From an uncultured Bacilli bacterium (lineage in GTDB: Bacteria > Bacillota_I > Bacilli_A > RF39 > UBA660): a stretch of 64,000 bases of DNA. The translations under genes and the position numbers were made by a program. Position 1 is the first letter of the stretch; each line of letters begins with the position of its first letter. Positions 8,506-17,045 of the stretch are shown here, in pieces. The stretch spans positions 62,001 through 126,000 of the forward strand of contig CAKOHH010000001.1 in assembly GCA_934085675.1 (NCBI GenBank). The letters are read 5' to 3'. The notes beneath the pieces are model-generated. The model made no database searches. It saw only the letters and a list, made by a program, of their open reading frames with translations, and was not told the origin of the DNA.

Positions 8506-10785
8506 TTATTTTTCAAATTGCGAATTATACAAATTGGCATAAAAGCCATTCTCTTTCATTAATTCATTATGATTTCCCGTTTCAATAATATTTCCATCTT
8601 TCATAACTAAAATTAAGTCAGCATTTTTAATTGTTGATAAACGATGGGCAATGATAAATGATGTTTTTCCTTCACAAAGTTTATCCATTGCTTTTTGAAC
8701 TAACTCTTCTGTTCTTGTATCTACATTACTTGTAGCTTCATCTAAAATCAAGAAAGGAGAAGATGAAAGCATGGCCCTAGCTATCGTTAAAAGCTGTCTT
8801 TGTCCAGATGAAACACTGTCATTATCCCCTAACTCTGTGTTATAACCATCTGATAAAGTTTTAATAAAGTGATCTAGACCAACTACTTTGCAAACTCTTT
8901 TTACTTCATCATCACTAATATTATCTCGATTATAAATAATATTTTCTTTGATAGTTCCATTAAAGAGCCATGTATCTTGAAGAACCATAGTAAATAAAGC
9001 ATGGATATTTTCTCTGGTTAAATTTTGAATACTTTTACCATCAATAATGATATCACCACCACTGATGTCATAAAACTTCATTAATAAATTTACCATTGTG
9101 GTTTTTCCAGCACCGGTTGGACCAACAATCGCCACTTTTTGACCACTTTTCACTTTAGCATTAAAGTTATGAATTGTTGGCTTTTCATTACCATCGTATT
9201 TAAAAACAACATTTTTAAATTCAATATTTCCTTTGGCTTTAGGAAGAGGCAAATATTCTTTTAAAGAAGATTCATCTTTCATTTCTTCTTCGTCTAAGAA
9301 CTCAAATACTCTTTCACTTGCCGCGGCGGTAGATTGTAATGAAGTCATTGCTTGGGCAATTTGGGATAATGGTGAAGTAAACATTCTGACGTAAGTAATG
9401 AAAGCAATAATAACGCCAAAACTAATTTTACCATTAATAGTAAGTAAAGCACCGACAATACAAACAGCAACATAACCAAAGTTACCAATAAAGTTCATCA
9501 TCGGCATCATAAGACCTGATAAGAATTGACTTTTACGGTTTGCATTATAAACGTTTTCATTTAAAGCATCGAATTTTTCGTTAGAAGTCTTTTGACCATT
9601 ATAAGCTTTGACAACATTTAAGCCACCATAAACTTCTTCGATATGACCATTTAATAAACCAAGTTCTGTTTGCCGAGCTACAAAGTATTTTTGGGATTTA
9701 CCTAAAACACCAAACATAAAGATAAAACCAAATAAACTAGATAAAATAGCAGTAAGAGCAAGAATCCAATTGGTGACAAACATCATGATAATGGTTCCAA
9801 TAAATAAAGTTAAGGCACTTACTAAAGATGATAAACTCATGTTTAATGATTGAGCAATACTATCGACATCGTTTGTAACTCGAGATAAAATATCACCTGA
9901 TTGATGGGCATCAAAATATTTTAAAGGTAATAAATTGATTTTATGAGAAATTTTTCCTCGTAATTCTTTAGCAAAACCATTAGAAACATTTGTCATTAAA
10001 ATAGATTCAATGTAATTAAATAAGGCGCTGGTTAAATAAAGTGTTAATAAAAATAAAGCAATTTTTTTAATGGCATCCATATCCATATATGGTTCAATAA
10101 GTAAACGAACACTTTCTGGAGCCCCATCTAATTTTTGATATATTTGGGAACTATTTGTTTCATCTAAAGTAGATAAAATATTTAAAAAGTTTAATTGATC
10201 TACTGAAGAAATTGTAATATTATCAATTGTAATATCAGTTAATAAAACGTTTTTAACGTCATCTTTTAAAATAAACTCTTTGTTATTCATTCCTTTTAGA
10301 AAAGAAATTTTATCTTCCTTAGTTACTGTTATTCCTTTAAAGTTTGAATTGGCAAACAATAAATTTAATAAATCATCAGAGAAAGTAGCTAAATAAGTAA
10401 AATCTTTTTTACCATCTTTTAAATCATTTAAATAAGTTTGAAAATTTTGTTTTTCTTCGGTACTAATAGAAGAAGAAAGCATAATTTTCATTAAAGTATC
10501 ATTATCCAAATTAAAGCTTAAATATTCTTGTAAAGAATTTTTTAAATTATTTTGAATATCTGTGGTAATCTCTGTCATGTTATTTTGATTAATAATTAAA
10601 CCCTTTTGAATTTCATCTGTTAAAGCAGATAATTTATTGGGGGCAAATAAAGACAAAATAGAACCAAGTGCCGCTAAAATTAAGGCCAGAAAAATAACTT
10701 TTTGATAAGTCTTTAATTCTTTGCATAATCTTTTTATAGAACCGCCAAAGTCCTTGGCTGTTTCATTTTGAGGACCTCTATGCAT
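8506..10785 (-). CDS. ABC exporter subunit with an inserted extracellular domain
   Basis: 759 residues, a type IV (B-family) half-transporter. The membrane domain is unusual. After the first segment (about 30-50) roughly 180 mostly polar residues intervene before the second (about 240-260), predicted to lie outside the cell. The nucleotide domain has Walker A GPTGAGKTTM, signature VSSGQRQ, Walker B LILDEATSNVD with catalytic Glu, and the H-loop IIAHRLS. It overlaps the partner ABC gene by 8 bases, and both follow a MarR regulator. The pair should form a heterodimeric multidrug-type exporter using this subunit's intact catalytic Glu. The substrate is unknown. Confidence 0.93.
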   Translation of the reverse strand: MHRGPQNETAKDFGGSIKRLCKELKTYQKVIFLALILAALGSILSLFAPNKLSALTDEIQKGLIINQNNMTEITTDIQNNLKNSLQEYLSFNLDNDTLMKIMLSSSISTEEKQNFQTYLNDLKDGKKDFTYLATFSDDLLNLLFANSNFKGITVTKEDKISFLKGMNNKEFILKDDVKNVLLTDITIDNITISSVDQLNFLNILSTLDETNSSQIYQKLDGAPESVRLLIEPYMDMDAIKKIALFLLTLYLTSALFNYIESILMTNVSNGFAKELRGKISHKINLLPLKYFDAHQSGDILSRVTNDVDSIAQSLNMSLSSLVSALTLFIGTIIMMFVTNWILALTAILSSLFGFIFMFGVLGKSQKYFVARQTELGLLNGHIEEVYGGLNVVKAYNGQKTSNEKFDALNENVYNANRKSQFLSGLMMPMMNFIGNFGYVAVCIVGALLTINGKISFGVIIAFITYVRMFTSPLSQIAQAMTSLQSTAAASERVFEFLDEEEMKDESSLKEYLPLPKAKGNIEFKNVVFKYDGNEKPTIHNFNAKVKSGQKVAIVGPTGAGKTTMVNLLMKFYDISGGDIIIDGKSIQNLTRENIHALFTMVLQDTWLFNGTIKENIIYNRDNISDDEVKRVCKVVGLDHFIKTLSDGYNTELGDNDSVSSGQRQLLTIARAMLSSSPFLILDEATSNVDTRTEELVQKAMDKLCEGKTSFIIAHRLSTIKNADLILVMKDGNIIETGNHNELMKENGFYANLYNSQFEK

Positions 10786-12541
10786 TTTCTAACTCCTCCT
10801 TTGACAATTGTGATAAAGCAATTTCTTTATAAACTTCACAAGTTTTTAATAATTCTTCGTGAGTACCTATGCCAACACATTCACCGTTTTCTAAAACGAG
10901 AATTTTATCAGCATTCATAATGGTTCCAATTCTTTGGGCCACAATTAAACTGGTTGCCTCTTTTGTATATTTTTTTAATTCTTTTCTTAAAAGAGCATCT
11001 GTCTTATAATCTAAAGCTGAAAAAGAATCGTCAAAAATATAAATTTCAGGATTTCTAGCAATAGCTCTTGCAATAGAAATTCTTTGCTTTTGCCCACCGG
11101 AAACATTGGTTCCACCTTGGGCAATATGAGTCTCATAGGTATTATCCATTTTGGAAACAAATTCCTCTGCTTGCGCTACTTTTATAGCCTCTTTTATTTT
11201 TTCTTTAGTAATCTTTTCTTGACCATTTTCACCATAAGAAACATTTTCGTTTATTGTACCATTAAAAATAACTGCTTTTTGAGGAACATAGCCAATTTTA
11301 TTATGAAGGGTTTCTTGTTTATAATCTTTTACATTCACCCCATCTACTAAAACTTCACCATCTGTCGCATCATAAAAACGAGGTACTAAGTTAATTAAAG
11401 AACTCTTACCAGAACCTGTTGAACCAATAAAAGCAACTGTTTCACCTTTTCTGACGGTAAAGGAAATATTTTTTAATAGGTATTCTTCGGCATCAGGATA
11501 TTTAAAAGATACATTTTTAAATTCTACCGTACCTTTTTCCTTTTGATTATTTGCTGATATCTCGCCATCTTCTATTGATAATGGAGTATCTAAAACTTCA
11601 TTAATACGCTTAGCAGAAACTTGGGCACGAGGTAACATCATAAAAATCATTGCAAGCATTAAAAAAGCCATGATAATTTGCATCGCATAAGATGAGAAAA
11701 CAACCATATTACCAAATAAAGTCAATTTATCCCCTAACATTGCATTTTTAATAAGACTTGCGCCCACAAAATAAATAGAGAGTGTTAACATATACATAAC
11801 TAAGTACATCATTGGAGATAAAACAGACATTGCTCTTTGATTAAATAGTTGTGTCTTTGTTAATTCAGAGTTAATCATATCAAATTTATTTTCTTGATAT
11901 TTTTCCGCGTTAAAGGCTCTAACAACACGAATACCTGTTAAATTTTCACGAATAGAATTATTCACACGGTCTGTTAATTTTTGAACTACTTTAAATTTAG
12001 GCATAACAAGGACAACAAGTAGACCAATCGTTAAAAGAAGTACCAAAACGGCGACAGCAGTAATAACACTCCATTCTAAAGATTTATTGACAATTTTTGA
12101 AATGGCCCAGATAGCTGTCACAGGAGCCTTGATTAAAAGTTGTAAACCCATGGCAATTAGCATTTCAATTTGGGTAATATCATTTGTTGTTCTCGTAATT
12201 AAACTACTTGTTTTAAATTGTTTAACTTCATGCATACCTAAAGTTTCTATTTTTCTAAAAAGTAAACTTCTTGTTTTTTTAGAAAAAGTAGCGGCTAAAT
12301 AAGAAGCAAAATAACCAACAATAATGGATAAAACAAGGCTACCAAAGGTACATAATAACATATAGCCACCATTTAAAAGAATATCTTTCATTTGGCTTCC
12401 TTCTGTTTGGACAAGAAGTGTTATTTTAGACATATAATCAGGACTTTTTAAGTCTAACCATACTTGTCCTAAAATTAGGATAAATGAAGCAAATATTAAA
12501 AGCCATTCTTTTTTACCAAAATTTTTTAATAATTTTAACAT
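10778..12541 (-). CDS. ABC exporter subunit with degenerate catalytic site
   Basis: 587 residues: six predicted membrane helices (about 15-300) and a nucleotide-binding domain with Walker A GSTGSGKSSL, signature VSGGQKQR and Walker B IYIFDDSFSALD. The usual catalytic Glu after Walker B is Asp, and the H-loop His is Gln (VAQRIGT). Such degeneracy is established for one half of heterodimeric exporters such as BmrC/BmrD and TM287/288. It precedes and overlaps the intact partner and follows the MarR gene by 27 bases, forming a marR-ABC-ABC operon. Confidence 0.95.
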   Translation of the reverse strand: MLKLLKNFGKKEWLLIFASFILILGQVWLDLKSPDYMSKITLLVQTEGSQMKDILLNGGYMLLCTFGSLVLSIIVGYFASYLAATFSKKTRSLLFRKIETLGMHEVKQFKTSSLITRTTNDITQIEMLIAMGLQLLIKAPVTAIWAISKIVNKSLEWSVITAVAVLVLLLTIGLLVVLVMPKFKVVQKLTDRVNNSIRENLTGIRVVRAFNAEKYQENKFDMINSELTKTQLFNQRAMSVLSPMMYLVMYMLTLSIYFVGASLIKNAMLGDKLTLFGNMVVFSSYAMQIIMAFLMLAMIFMMLPRAQVSAKRINEVLDTPLSIEDGEISANNQKEKGTVEFKNVSFKYPDAEEYLLKNISFTVRKGETVAFIGSTGSGKSSLINLVPRFYDATDGEVLVDGVNVKDYKQETLHNKIGYVPQKAVIFNGTINENVSYGENGQEKITKEKIKEAIKVAQAEEFVSKMDNTYETHIAQGGTNVSGGQKQRISIARAIARNPEIYIFDDSFSALDYKTDALLRKELKKYTKEATSLIVAQRIGTIMNADKILVLENGECVGIGTHEELLKTCEVYKEIALSQLSKEELENA

Positions 12542-12568
12542 TTTTCTTTCCTTTCTTTTTTCAAGGCC

Positions 12569-13024
12569 TTACTTACCTTTTGATGAAGCTAAAATTTTTA
12601 CATTTTGTTGCATTTGAACTAAAACATTAAAAAAAGTTTCTAAATCTCTTTCAGATATATCTTTCTTTAATATTTCTTCAAAATCACGAAAGCGATTTTT
12701 TTGTATATCACATTTTTTCTTAACATCTTCATTTAAGATAATTTTTTTAGTTCGAGCATCTTTAAGAGCTATTTCTCTTTTAATCAAGTTATTTTTTTCC
12801 ATCGTCTTTAAAACACCTGAAACAGTTGCTCGTCTTAAATTTAAAAAGCTTTCTAAATCATTTTGATAAACATCTTGATTTTTATTTTTCATTAAATAGC
12901 CCATAATTTGCATTTGGGTAAGAGTCATAGGCTTTTTTAAATATTCTGGCATTTCTAAAAATAAATTTCGAATTATTAAATGATCCAATGTTTTCATTTC
13001 ATGTAATATACTTTTCTTTTTCAC
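12569..13024 (-). CDS. MarR-family transcriptional regulator of the ABC exporter operon
   Basis: 151 residues with a winged helix-turn-helix: MTLTQMQIMGYLMKN, then VYQNDLESFLNLRRATVSGVLKTME (recognition helix) and the wing KREIALKDARTKKIIL. MarR proteins are dimers that release DNA on binding small lipophilic ligands. The GTG at 13024 follows AGGTGAATTGTT. It is first in an operon with two ABC exporter subunits. A near-palindrome lies just downstream of a strong promoter, so autorepression relieved by the exported compound is the simplest model. Confidence 0.92.
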   Translation of the reverse strand: MKKKSILHEMKTLDHLIIRNLFLEMPEYLKKPMTLTQMQIMGYLMKNKNQDVYQNDLESFLNLRRATVSGVLKTMEKNNLIKREIALKDARTKKIILNEDVKKKCDIQKNRFRDFEEILKKDISERDLETFFNVLVQMQQNVKILASSKGK

Positions 13025-13039
13025 AACAATTCACCTACT

Positions 13040-13058
13040 TTGTAAGTCACCTTACCAA
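13040..13058. promoter_or_regulatory. Probable MarR operator
   Basis: On the minus strand TTGGTAAG-GTGA-CTTACAA forms a near-perfect inverted repeat just downstream of the -10 box. A further half site (TTGTAAGGC) lies upstream of the -35 box at 13101-13093. Position and symmetry fit a MarR-family operator. Confidence 0.55.
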
Positions 13059-13061
13059 AAC

Positions 13062-13090
13062 AGTTTATGCTTATTTTTTTTATTTGTCAA
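13062..13090 (-). promoter_or_regulatory. Sigma-A promoter of the marR-ABC operon
   Basis: TTGACA (13090-13085), 17-bp A-rich spacer, TAAACT (13067-13062). Perfect -35 box, near-consensus -10. Confidence 0.8.
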
Positions 13091-13177
13091 TAGCCTTACA
13101 ATTTTTTTTAAAAATTTTTTTATTATAAAAAAACTGAAAGAAATTAAGTAACTAATTTTCTAACAGTTCTTTTTATT

Positions 13178-15301
13178 TTAATGAGCTTTTTTCAAAATTC
13201 TTGAAAAGTCTTTTTCATACTCTCTTATTGATAAGTTTTTTTCTAACTCTAATTCAACTTCATTTCGGGATAAATCAATATCTTTGGCTTTGAAAAGACA
13301 AACATTTCCTAATTTTAAATATGTATTTTTATGAAAATAAATAGCACCTTTTTCCCGATTAATAGTTAATTCATTAGATAAATTTTGATAACTGATTCTT
13401 CCCTTTATTCCTGAAGAAATTAAAATATCAACATAATCTTTTTCTAAACCAACGACATAACCACGATAGATTTTTTCTGGGTGATTTTTCATATAACGTA
13501 GGATAGTGTATTCATCAGCCTCTTTTTCTGCCAAGTCAGCAGCTTGTTCCATAAAACTAGCATGATAGCACAATTCTTCCATCTTTGTATCATCTATTGT
13601 TTTATCTGGATATGTTTTATCTAAAACAGTATGGATTTGATAATGCAAAAGTAAATCAGGAAATCTTCTAATTGGACTTGTAAAATGAGCATAATAACCT
13701 TCTTTTAAAGCGTAGTGACCTTCGTTATAACTACTATATTTTGCCCGTTTCATTGATTTTAAAATCAAATTAGAAATATAAGGATAATCAAGACTGTCTT
13801 GATATTTTCTTAAAATATTATTTAAGGTGTCATACAAATTTTGAGTCATAGCGTCTTGTATATCATATTTACCTAATTTTAACTGTTCAAAAAGTTTATC
13901 TATTTTATATTCATCAGGGGCTTCATGAATACGATATGGTGTAGCCATAGCTAAATAAGTACTATACTTTGCCATACATACATTAGCTAAAATCATAAAT
14001 TCTTCAATGATATTCATTGCTTCATTATTTTTTTGCATGTCTATATCGATGATATTTTTATTCTCATCAAAAGTATAAGAAATATCTTTAGAATCAAACA
14101 AAATAGCATTTCTTTTTCTTTTTAAAATAAGGGATAATTCATACATCTTTTGTAAAGTCTTAGCAAAAGGTTCATACCCCTCGACCATTTTACCATTAAT
14201 AATTTGTTCGACGTCACGATAATTCATTTTCTTTTTAGAATTAATAACAGTTGGTAACACTTTATATTCTAAAACTTTGCCTTCTTTATTTAAAATAATA
14301 AAGCAAGTAAGGGCCAGTCTATCTTTCCCTTCATTTAAAGAGCAAATACCATTCGATAAAAGATGAGGAAACATTGGTACAACAGAGTTAACCATATAAA
14401 GTGATGTACTTCTTTCCGCGGCTTCTTGCCATAAATGGCTACCAGGTTTAACATAGTAATTCACATCCGCAATCGAAACTGTTAGTTCGTAATTACCATT
14501 AGAAAGTTCTTTTAAACCTACTGCATCATCCATATCTTTAGTATAAATACCGTCAATAGTAAAAATTTGCTCGTCTCGTAAATCGACACGCCCAACTCTG
14601 TCTTCCTCTTCCACCTTAGTTGGCATTTTGTAGGCTTCATCTAGGGCTTCTTTAGAATGATTTAAGAAAAAGCCATGGTTTGACGCGATTATATTAAGAG
14701 CAATATCTGGATCATCTTTATGGCCTACAAAATCCACCATATTACCTTCATAATAGGAATCATATTTATCTAAGGTTAACTCTACCAAAATAATTGAGCC
14801 AGGGATTAATTTTTTCATGTCACGATGAGATATTCTAACCTTTAAATACGAACTTCCTAAAAAGCGCAACGCTTTTAATTGTTTTACGCCATCTTCTAAA
14901 ACAACCTCACAATGAATTTGCTTAATTTTTCTTTTAAGAATTCTTTTAACAATTCTATTTTTTTTATCTAAGACAACCACATCACCAAGCATTGCCCCAT
15001 TTAAATCTTGTTCTTTGATAGGTACAAGAACATTTTTATCATTTTGAAAACATGCAGTATGTCCTTCTTTTTTATGATTCATTTCTTCAATCGTCGTAAT
15101 AACAAATTTCTTAGGAAATAACTGATAAATTCCTTCATTATAATATATTAGTCCCTGAAGTTGCATTTTTTGCAAAACATTTTCTAAATATAATTTATCA
15201 TTTTTAGATTTACATCCCAAAAAATTACCTAATTTTTTAAATCTAAATTCATATTTACCTAACAAATTAATAATTCTATTTTCTATATTTTCTTTTAACA
15301 T
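13178..15301 (-). CDS. rnr: Ribonuclease R (RNB-family 3'-5' exoribonuclease)
   Basis: About 707 residues in the RNase R order: N-terminal winged helix (about 5-65), OB cold-shock domains (about 75-240), RNB catalytic domain (about 250-580) and C-terminal S1 domain (about 625-700). The active-site signature is FTIDGIYTKDMDDAVGL with its Asp cluster, and TSPIRRFPDLLLHYQ is also characteristic. It degrades structured RNA processively and takes part in trans-translation and rRNA quality control. The ATG at 15301 is chosen because AGAGGG lies six bases upstream. Just before it is a 27-codon leader ORF ending inside a terminator-like hairpin, suggesting attenuation. Confidence 0.95.
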   Translation of the reverse strand: MLKENIENRIINLLGKYEFRFKKLGNFLGCKSKNDKLYLENVLQKMQLQGLIYYNEGIYQLFPKKFVITTIEEMNHKKEGHTACFQNDKNVLVPIKEQDLNGAMLGDVVVLDKKNRIVKRILKRKIKQIHCEVVLEDGVKQLKALRFLGSSYLKVRISHRDMKKLIPGSIILVELTLDKYDSYYEGNMVDFVGHKDDPDIALNIIASNHGFFLNHSKEALDEAYKMPTKVEEEDRVGRVDLRDEQIFTIDGIYTKDMDDAVGLKELSNGNYELTVSIADVNYYVKPGSHLWQEAAERSTSLYMVNSVVPMFPHLLSNGICSLNEGKDRLALTCFIILNKEGKVLEYKVLPTVINSKKKMNYRDVEQIINGKMVEGYEPFAKTLQKMYELSLILKRKRNAILFDSKDISYTFDENKNIIDIDMQKNNEAMNIIEEFMILANVCMAKYSTYLAMATPYRIHEAPDEYKIDKLFEQLKLGKYDIQDAMTQNLYDTLNNILRKYQDSLDYPYISNLILKSMKRAKYSSYNEGHYALKEGYYAHFTSPIRRFPDLLLHYQIHTVLDKTYPDKTIDDTKMEELCYHASFMEQAADLAEKEADEYTILRYMKNHPEKIYRGYVVGLEKDYVDILISSGIKGRISYQNLSNELTINREKGAIYFHKNTYLKLGNVCLFKAKDIDLSRNEVELELEKNLSIREYEKDFSRILKKAH

Positions 15302-15320
15302 ATATACCCTCTTTTCAAAC

Positions 15321-15350
15321 AAAAAGGCACTCTTAAAAAGAGAACCTTTT
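15321..15350 (-). terminator. rnr: Terminator/attenuator hairpin before rnr
   Basis: On the minus strand AAAAGG-TT-CTCTT-TTT-AAGAG-TG-CCTTTTT forms a nested hairpin ending in a U-run, about 20 bases before the rnr start codon. A terminator here, inside the leader of rnr rather than after a gene, is best read as an attenuator. The stop codon of the leader ORF lies in its loop and descending arm. Confidence 0.65.
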
Positions 15351-15416
15351 GGACTTATGAAAGATTAATGAATTAACAGTAGAAATGTTTGTCTTTACTT
15401 GTCTCATTTTTTTCAT
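15333..15416 (-). CDS. Candidate 27-residue leader peptide upstream of rnr
   Basis: ATG at 15416, TAA ending at 15333. The peptide begins MKKMRQVKTN and ends HKSKRFSF. GGACG lies eight bases upstream, a modest ribosome site. Its last codons form the left arm of the attenuator hairpin, so a ribosome translating or stalled near the end would block the terminator and let rnr be transcribed. The family is not recognised; evidence is position and overlap only. Confidence 0.45.
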   Translation of the reverse strand: MKKMRQVKTNISTVNSLIFHKSKRFSF

Positions 15417-15511
15417 ATTATCACGTCCATCATAATATATATGATATCACTTTTTCAGAATATTGAAAATAGTTTGCCTTTTATTTTTAATTTTTATTTA
15501 TCGTAGATATT

Positions 15512-15534
15512 AAAAAAGCTAGCTACGCGCTAAC
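15512..15534 (-). terminator. Terminator after tRNA-Leu
   Basis: Minus strand GTTAGC-GCGTA-GCTAGC followed by six T's, 18 bases beyond the tRNA CCA end. Confidence 0.85.
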
Positions 15535-15551
15535 TTTCAAACACATTAAAT

Positions 15552-15639
15552 TGGTGCTCGCACCCGGACTTGAACCGGGACTTCTTTTGAGGAAAACAGA
15601 TTTTGAGTCTGTCGTGTCTACCAATTTCACCATGCGAGC
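15552..15639 (-). tRNA. tRNA-Leu (anticodon CAA)
   Basis: 88 nt with encoded CCA. Acceptor GCTCGCA pairs with TGCGAGC, and a five-pair anticodon stem ACAGA/TCTGT encloses CTCAAAA. There is a long class II variable arm and a T arm CCGGG/CCCGG with TTCAAGT. Anticodon CAA reads UUG. Confidence 0.97.
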
Positions 15640-15677
15640 AAACATAAGAAAAGTATATCAAACTTTTCATTTTTATA

Positions 15678-16259
15678 CTAGACTTTTTCTCTTTTTTCTT
15701 CTAAATTTTCTTTATAAATAGAGGTAAATAGTTCCGTTTCTTTTAAAGATTGTTCTTTTTCTTCTAATTTAGGTAAATCCTCTAAAGATGCCAATCCAAA
15801 ATAATCTAAGAATTCATGAGTTGTTTTATATAAGTTAGGTCGTCCCGGCATCGTACTTTTTCCAGCTTCTTTTATTAGTCCTTTGGCAAGAAGTTTTCTG
15901 ATAGTATAATCAGAAGAAAGACCTCTTAGTTCATCAATTTCAATTCTCGTAATAGGTTCATTATAGGCAATAATAGCCAACACTTCTAAGGCTTGAGGAC
16001 TTAATTCTTTATTTTCTGGCACTGTAAATAATCTTTGATAATAAGCCTTATGTTCTTCCTTGGTGGTTAATTTAAAAGCATTACCTAAAAAACGAATTCG
16101 TAAACCTCTATTTTTTTCTTCATAATGATTTTTTAAACTTAAAAGAAGGGCTTTCGCTTCTTCCATATCAATTTCCATAATTTTACAAATTGATTCAAGA
16201 GTTATTCCCTCATCTCCTTGAACAAAAAGGATACCTTCTAAAATGCCTTCTTTTTCCAT
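15678..16259 (-). CDS. scpB: Segregation and condensation protein B
   Basis: 193 residues with tandem winged-helix domains; the conserved region LSPQALEVLAIIAYNEPITRIEIDEL-like block (about 98-123) and LIKEAGKSTMPGRPNLYKTT (about 140-160) are ScpB signatures. ScpB dimers bind ScpA and join SMC to form the bacterial condensin that compacts and separates chromosomes. It follows scpA with a single intervening base, so the two are co-translated. The C-terminal 25 residues are Glu/Lys-rich and probably disordered. Confidence 0.95.
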   Translation of the reverse strand: MEKEGILEGILFVQGDEGITLESICKIMEIDMEEAKALLLSLKNHYEEKNRGLRIRFLGNAFKLTTKEEHKAYYQRLFTVPENKELSPQALEVLAIIAYNEPITRIEIDELRGLSSDYTIRKLLAKGLIKEAGKSTMPGRPNLYKTTHEFLDYFGLASLEDLPKLEEKEQSLKETELFTSIYKENLEEKREKV

Positions 16260-16260
16260 T

Positions 16261-16983
16261 TTAAATCATCTCCACTTCTATCGAATCAAAATTTGTTGTT
16301 TGTTTTAAAATAATCTCTTTTTTCTTTGTCATTTCTAGGATGGCTAAAAATGTTGCGATGACATAATCTTTCGCATAATTGTCAAAGAATTCTTCAAATA
16401 ACATTTTCTTCCTTATTTTTAAAACATCTCGGATTTTATTCATTTGCTTTTCAACACTAATTTCTTTTTTTGTTATTCTTGTCTCCACCGGTTCTTTGTA
16501 ATGATGGCGCATTAAAACATTTAAAAGAGCATTTTTTAAATCATCTATTGTAAGTCCATCATTTACAAGTTCCAGTTTTATTTGGTATTCTTGCATATTT
16601 TCAGGGCATTTTGTATAAACTTCTTTTCTCTTATCTTCTAAATTTTGCAATTTACTAATAACATTTTTATATTTTTCATATTCAATAATCTTGTTTTTTA
16701 AATCTTCCTCACTTGTAATATTAAATTCATCTTCTGTTTCTTCCTCAGGCTGTGTCTTACCAATAAGCATTTTACTTTTTAAATGCAACAAGGAAGAGGC
16801 CATTAAAAGAAAATCACTGCCTATATCAATATTTAGATTTTTTAAAGAATTTATATAATTCAAGTAATTTTCAATAATTGAACTCATTTGAATTTCATAT
16901 ATATCTAATTTAGTTTCTTTAACAAAGTGAAGTAATAAATCCATGGGTCCATCAAAGTTTTCTAGGTGAATTTCATAGTTCAT
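16261..16983 (-). CDS. scpA: Segregation and condensation protein A
   Basis: 240 residues. The N-terminal SMC-binding part carries the kleisin hallmark NFDGPMDLLLHFVKE (about 9-23), followed by LLMASSLLHLKSKML. The acidic middle linker (EEETEDEFNITSEED) and the C-terminal winged helix (about 190-230, VIATFLAILEMTKKKEI) complete the family. ScpA bridges SMC heads and binds ScpB. Located directly upstream of scpB. Confidence 0.95.
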   Translation of the reverse strand: MNYEIHLENFDGPMDLLLHFVKETKLDIYEIQMSSIIENYLNYINSLKNLNIDIGSDFLLMASSLLHLKSKMLIGKTQPEEETEDEFNITSEEDLKNKIIEYEKYKNVISKLQNLEDKRKEVYTKCPENMQEYQIKLELVNDGLTIDDLKNALLNVLMRHHYKEPVETRITKKEISVEKQMNKIRDVLKIRKKMLFEEFFDNYAKDYVIATFLAILEMTKKKEIILKQTTNFDSIEVEMI

Positions 16984-17026
16984 TGTTTACCATCCCTATG
17001 TCATTGTATCAAAATTTTCAGAAAAG

Positions 17027-17045
17027 AAAAAGGCATAAATGCCTT
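17027..17045 (-). terminator. Terminator of the membrane-protein gene
   Basis: Minus strand AAGGCAT-TT-ATGCCTT followed by a T-rich tract, overlapping the stop codon at 17044. Confidence 0.7.
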
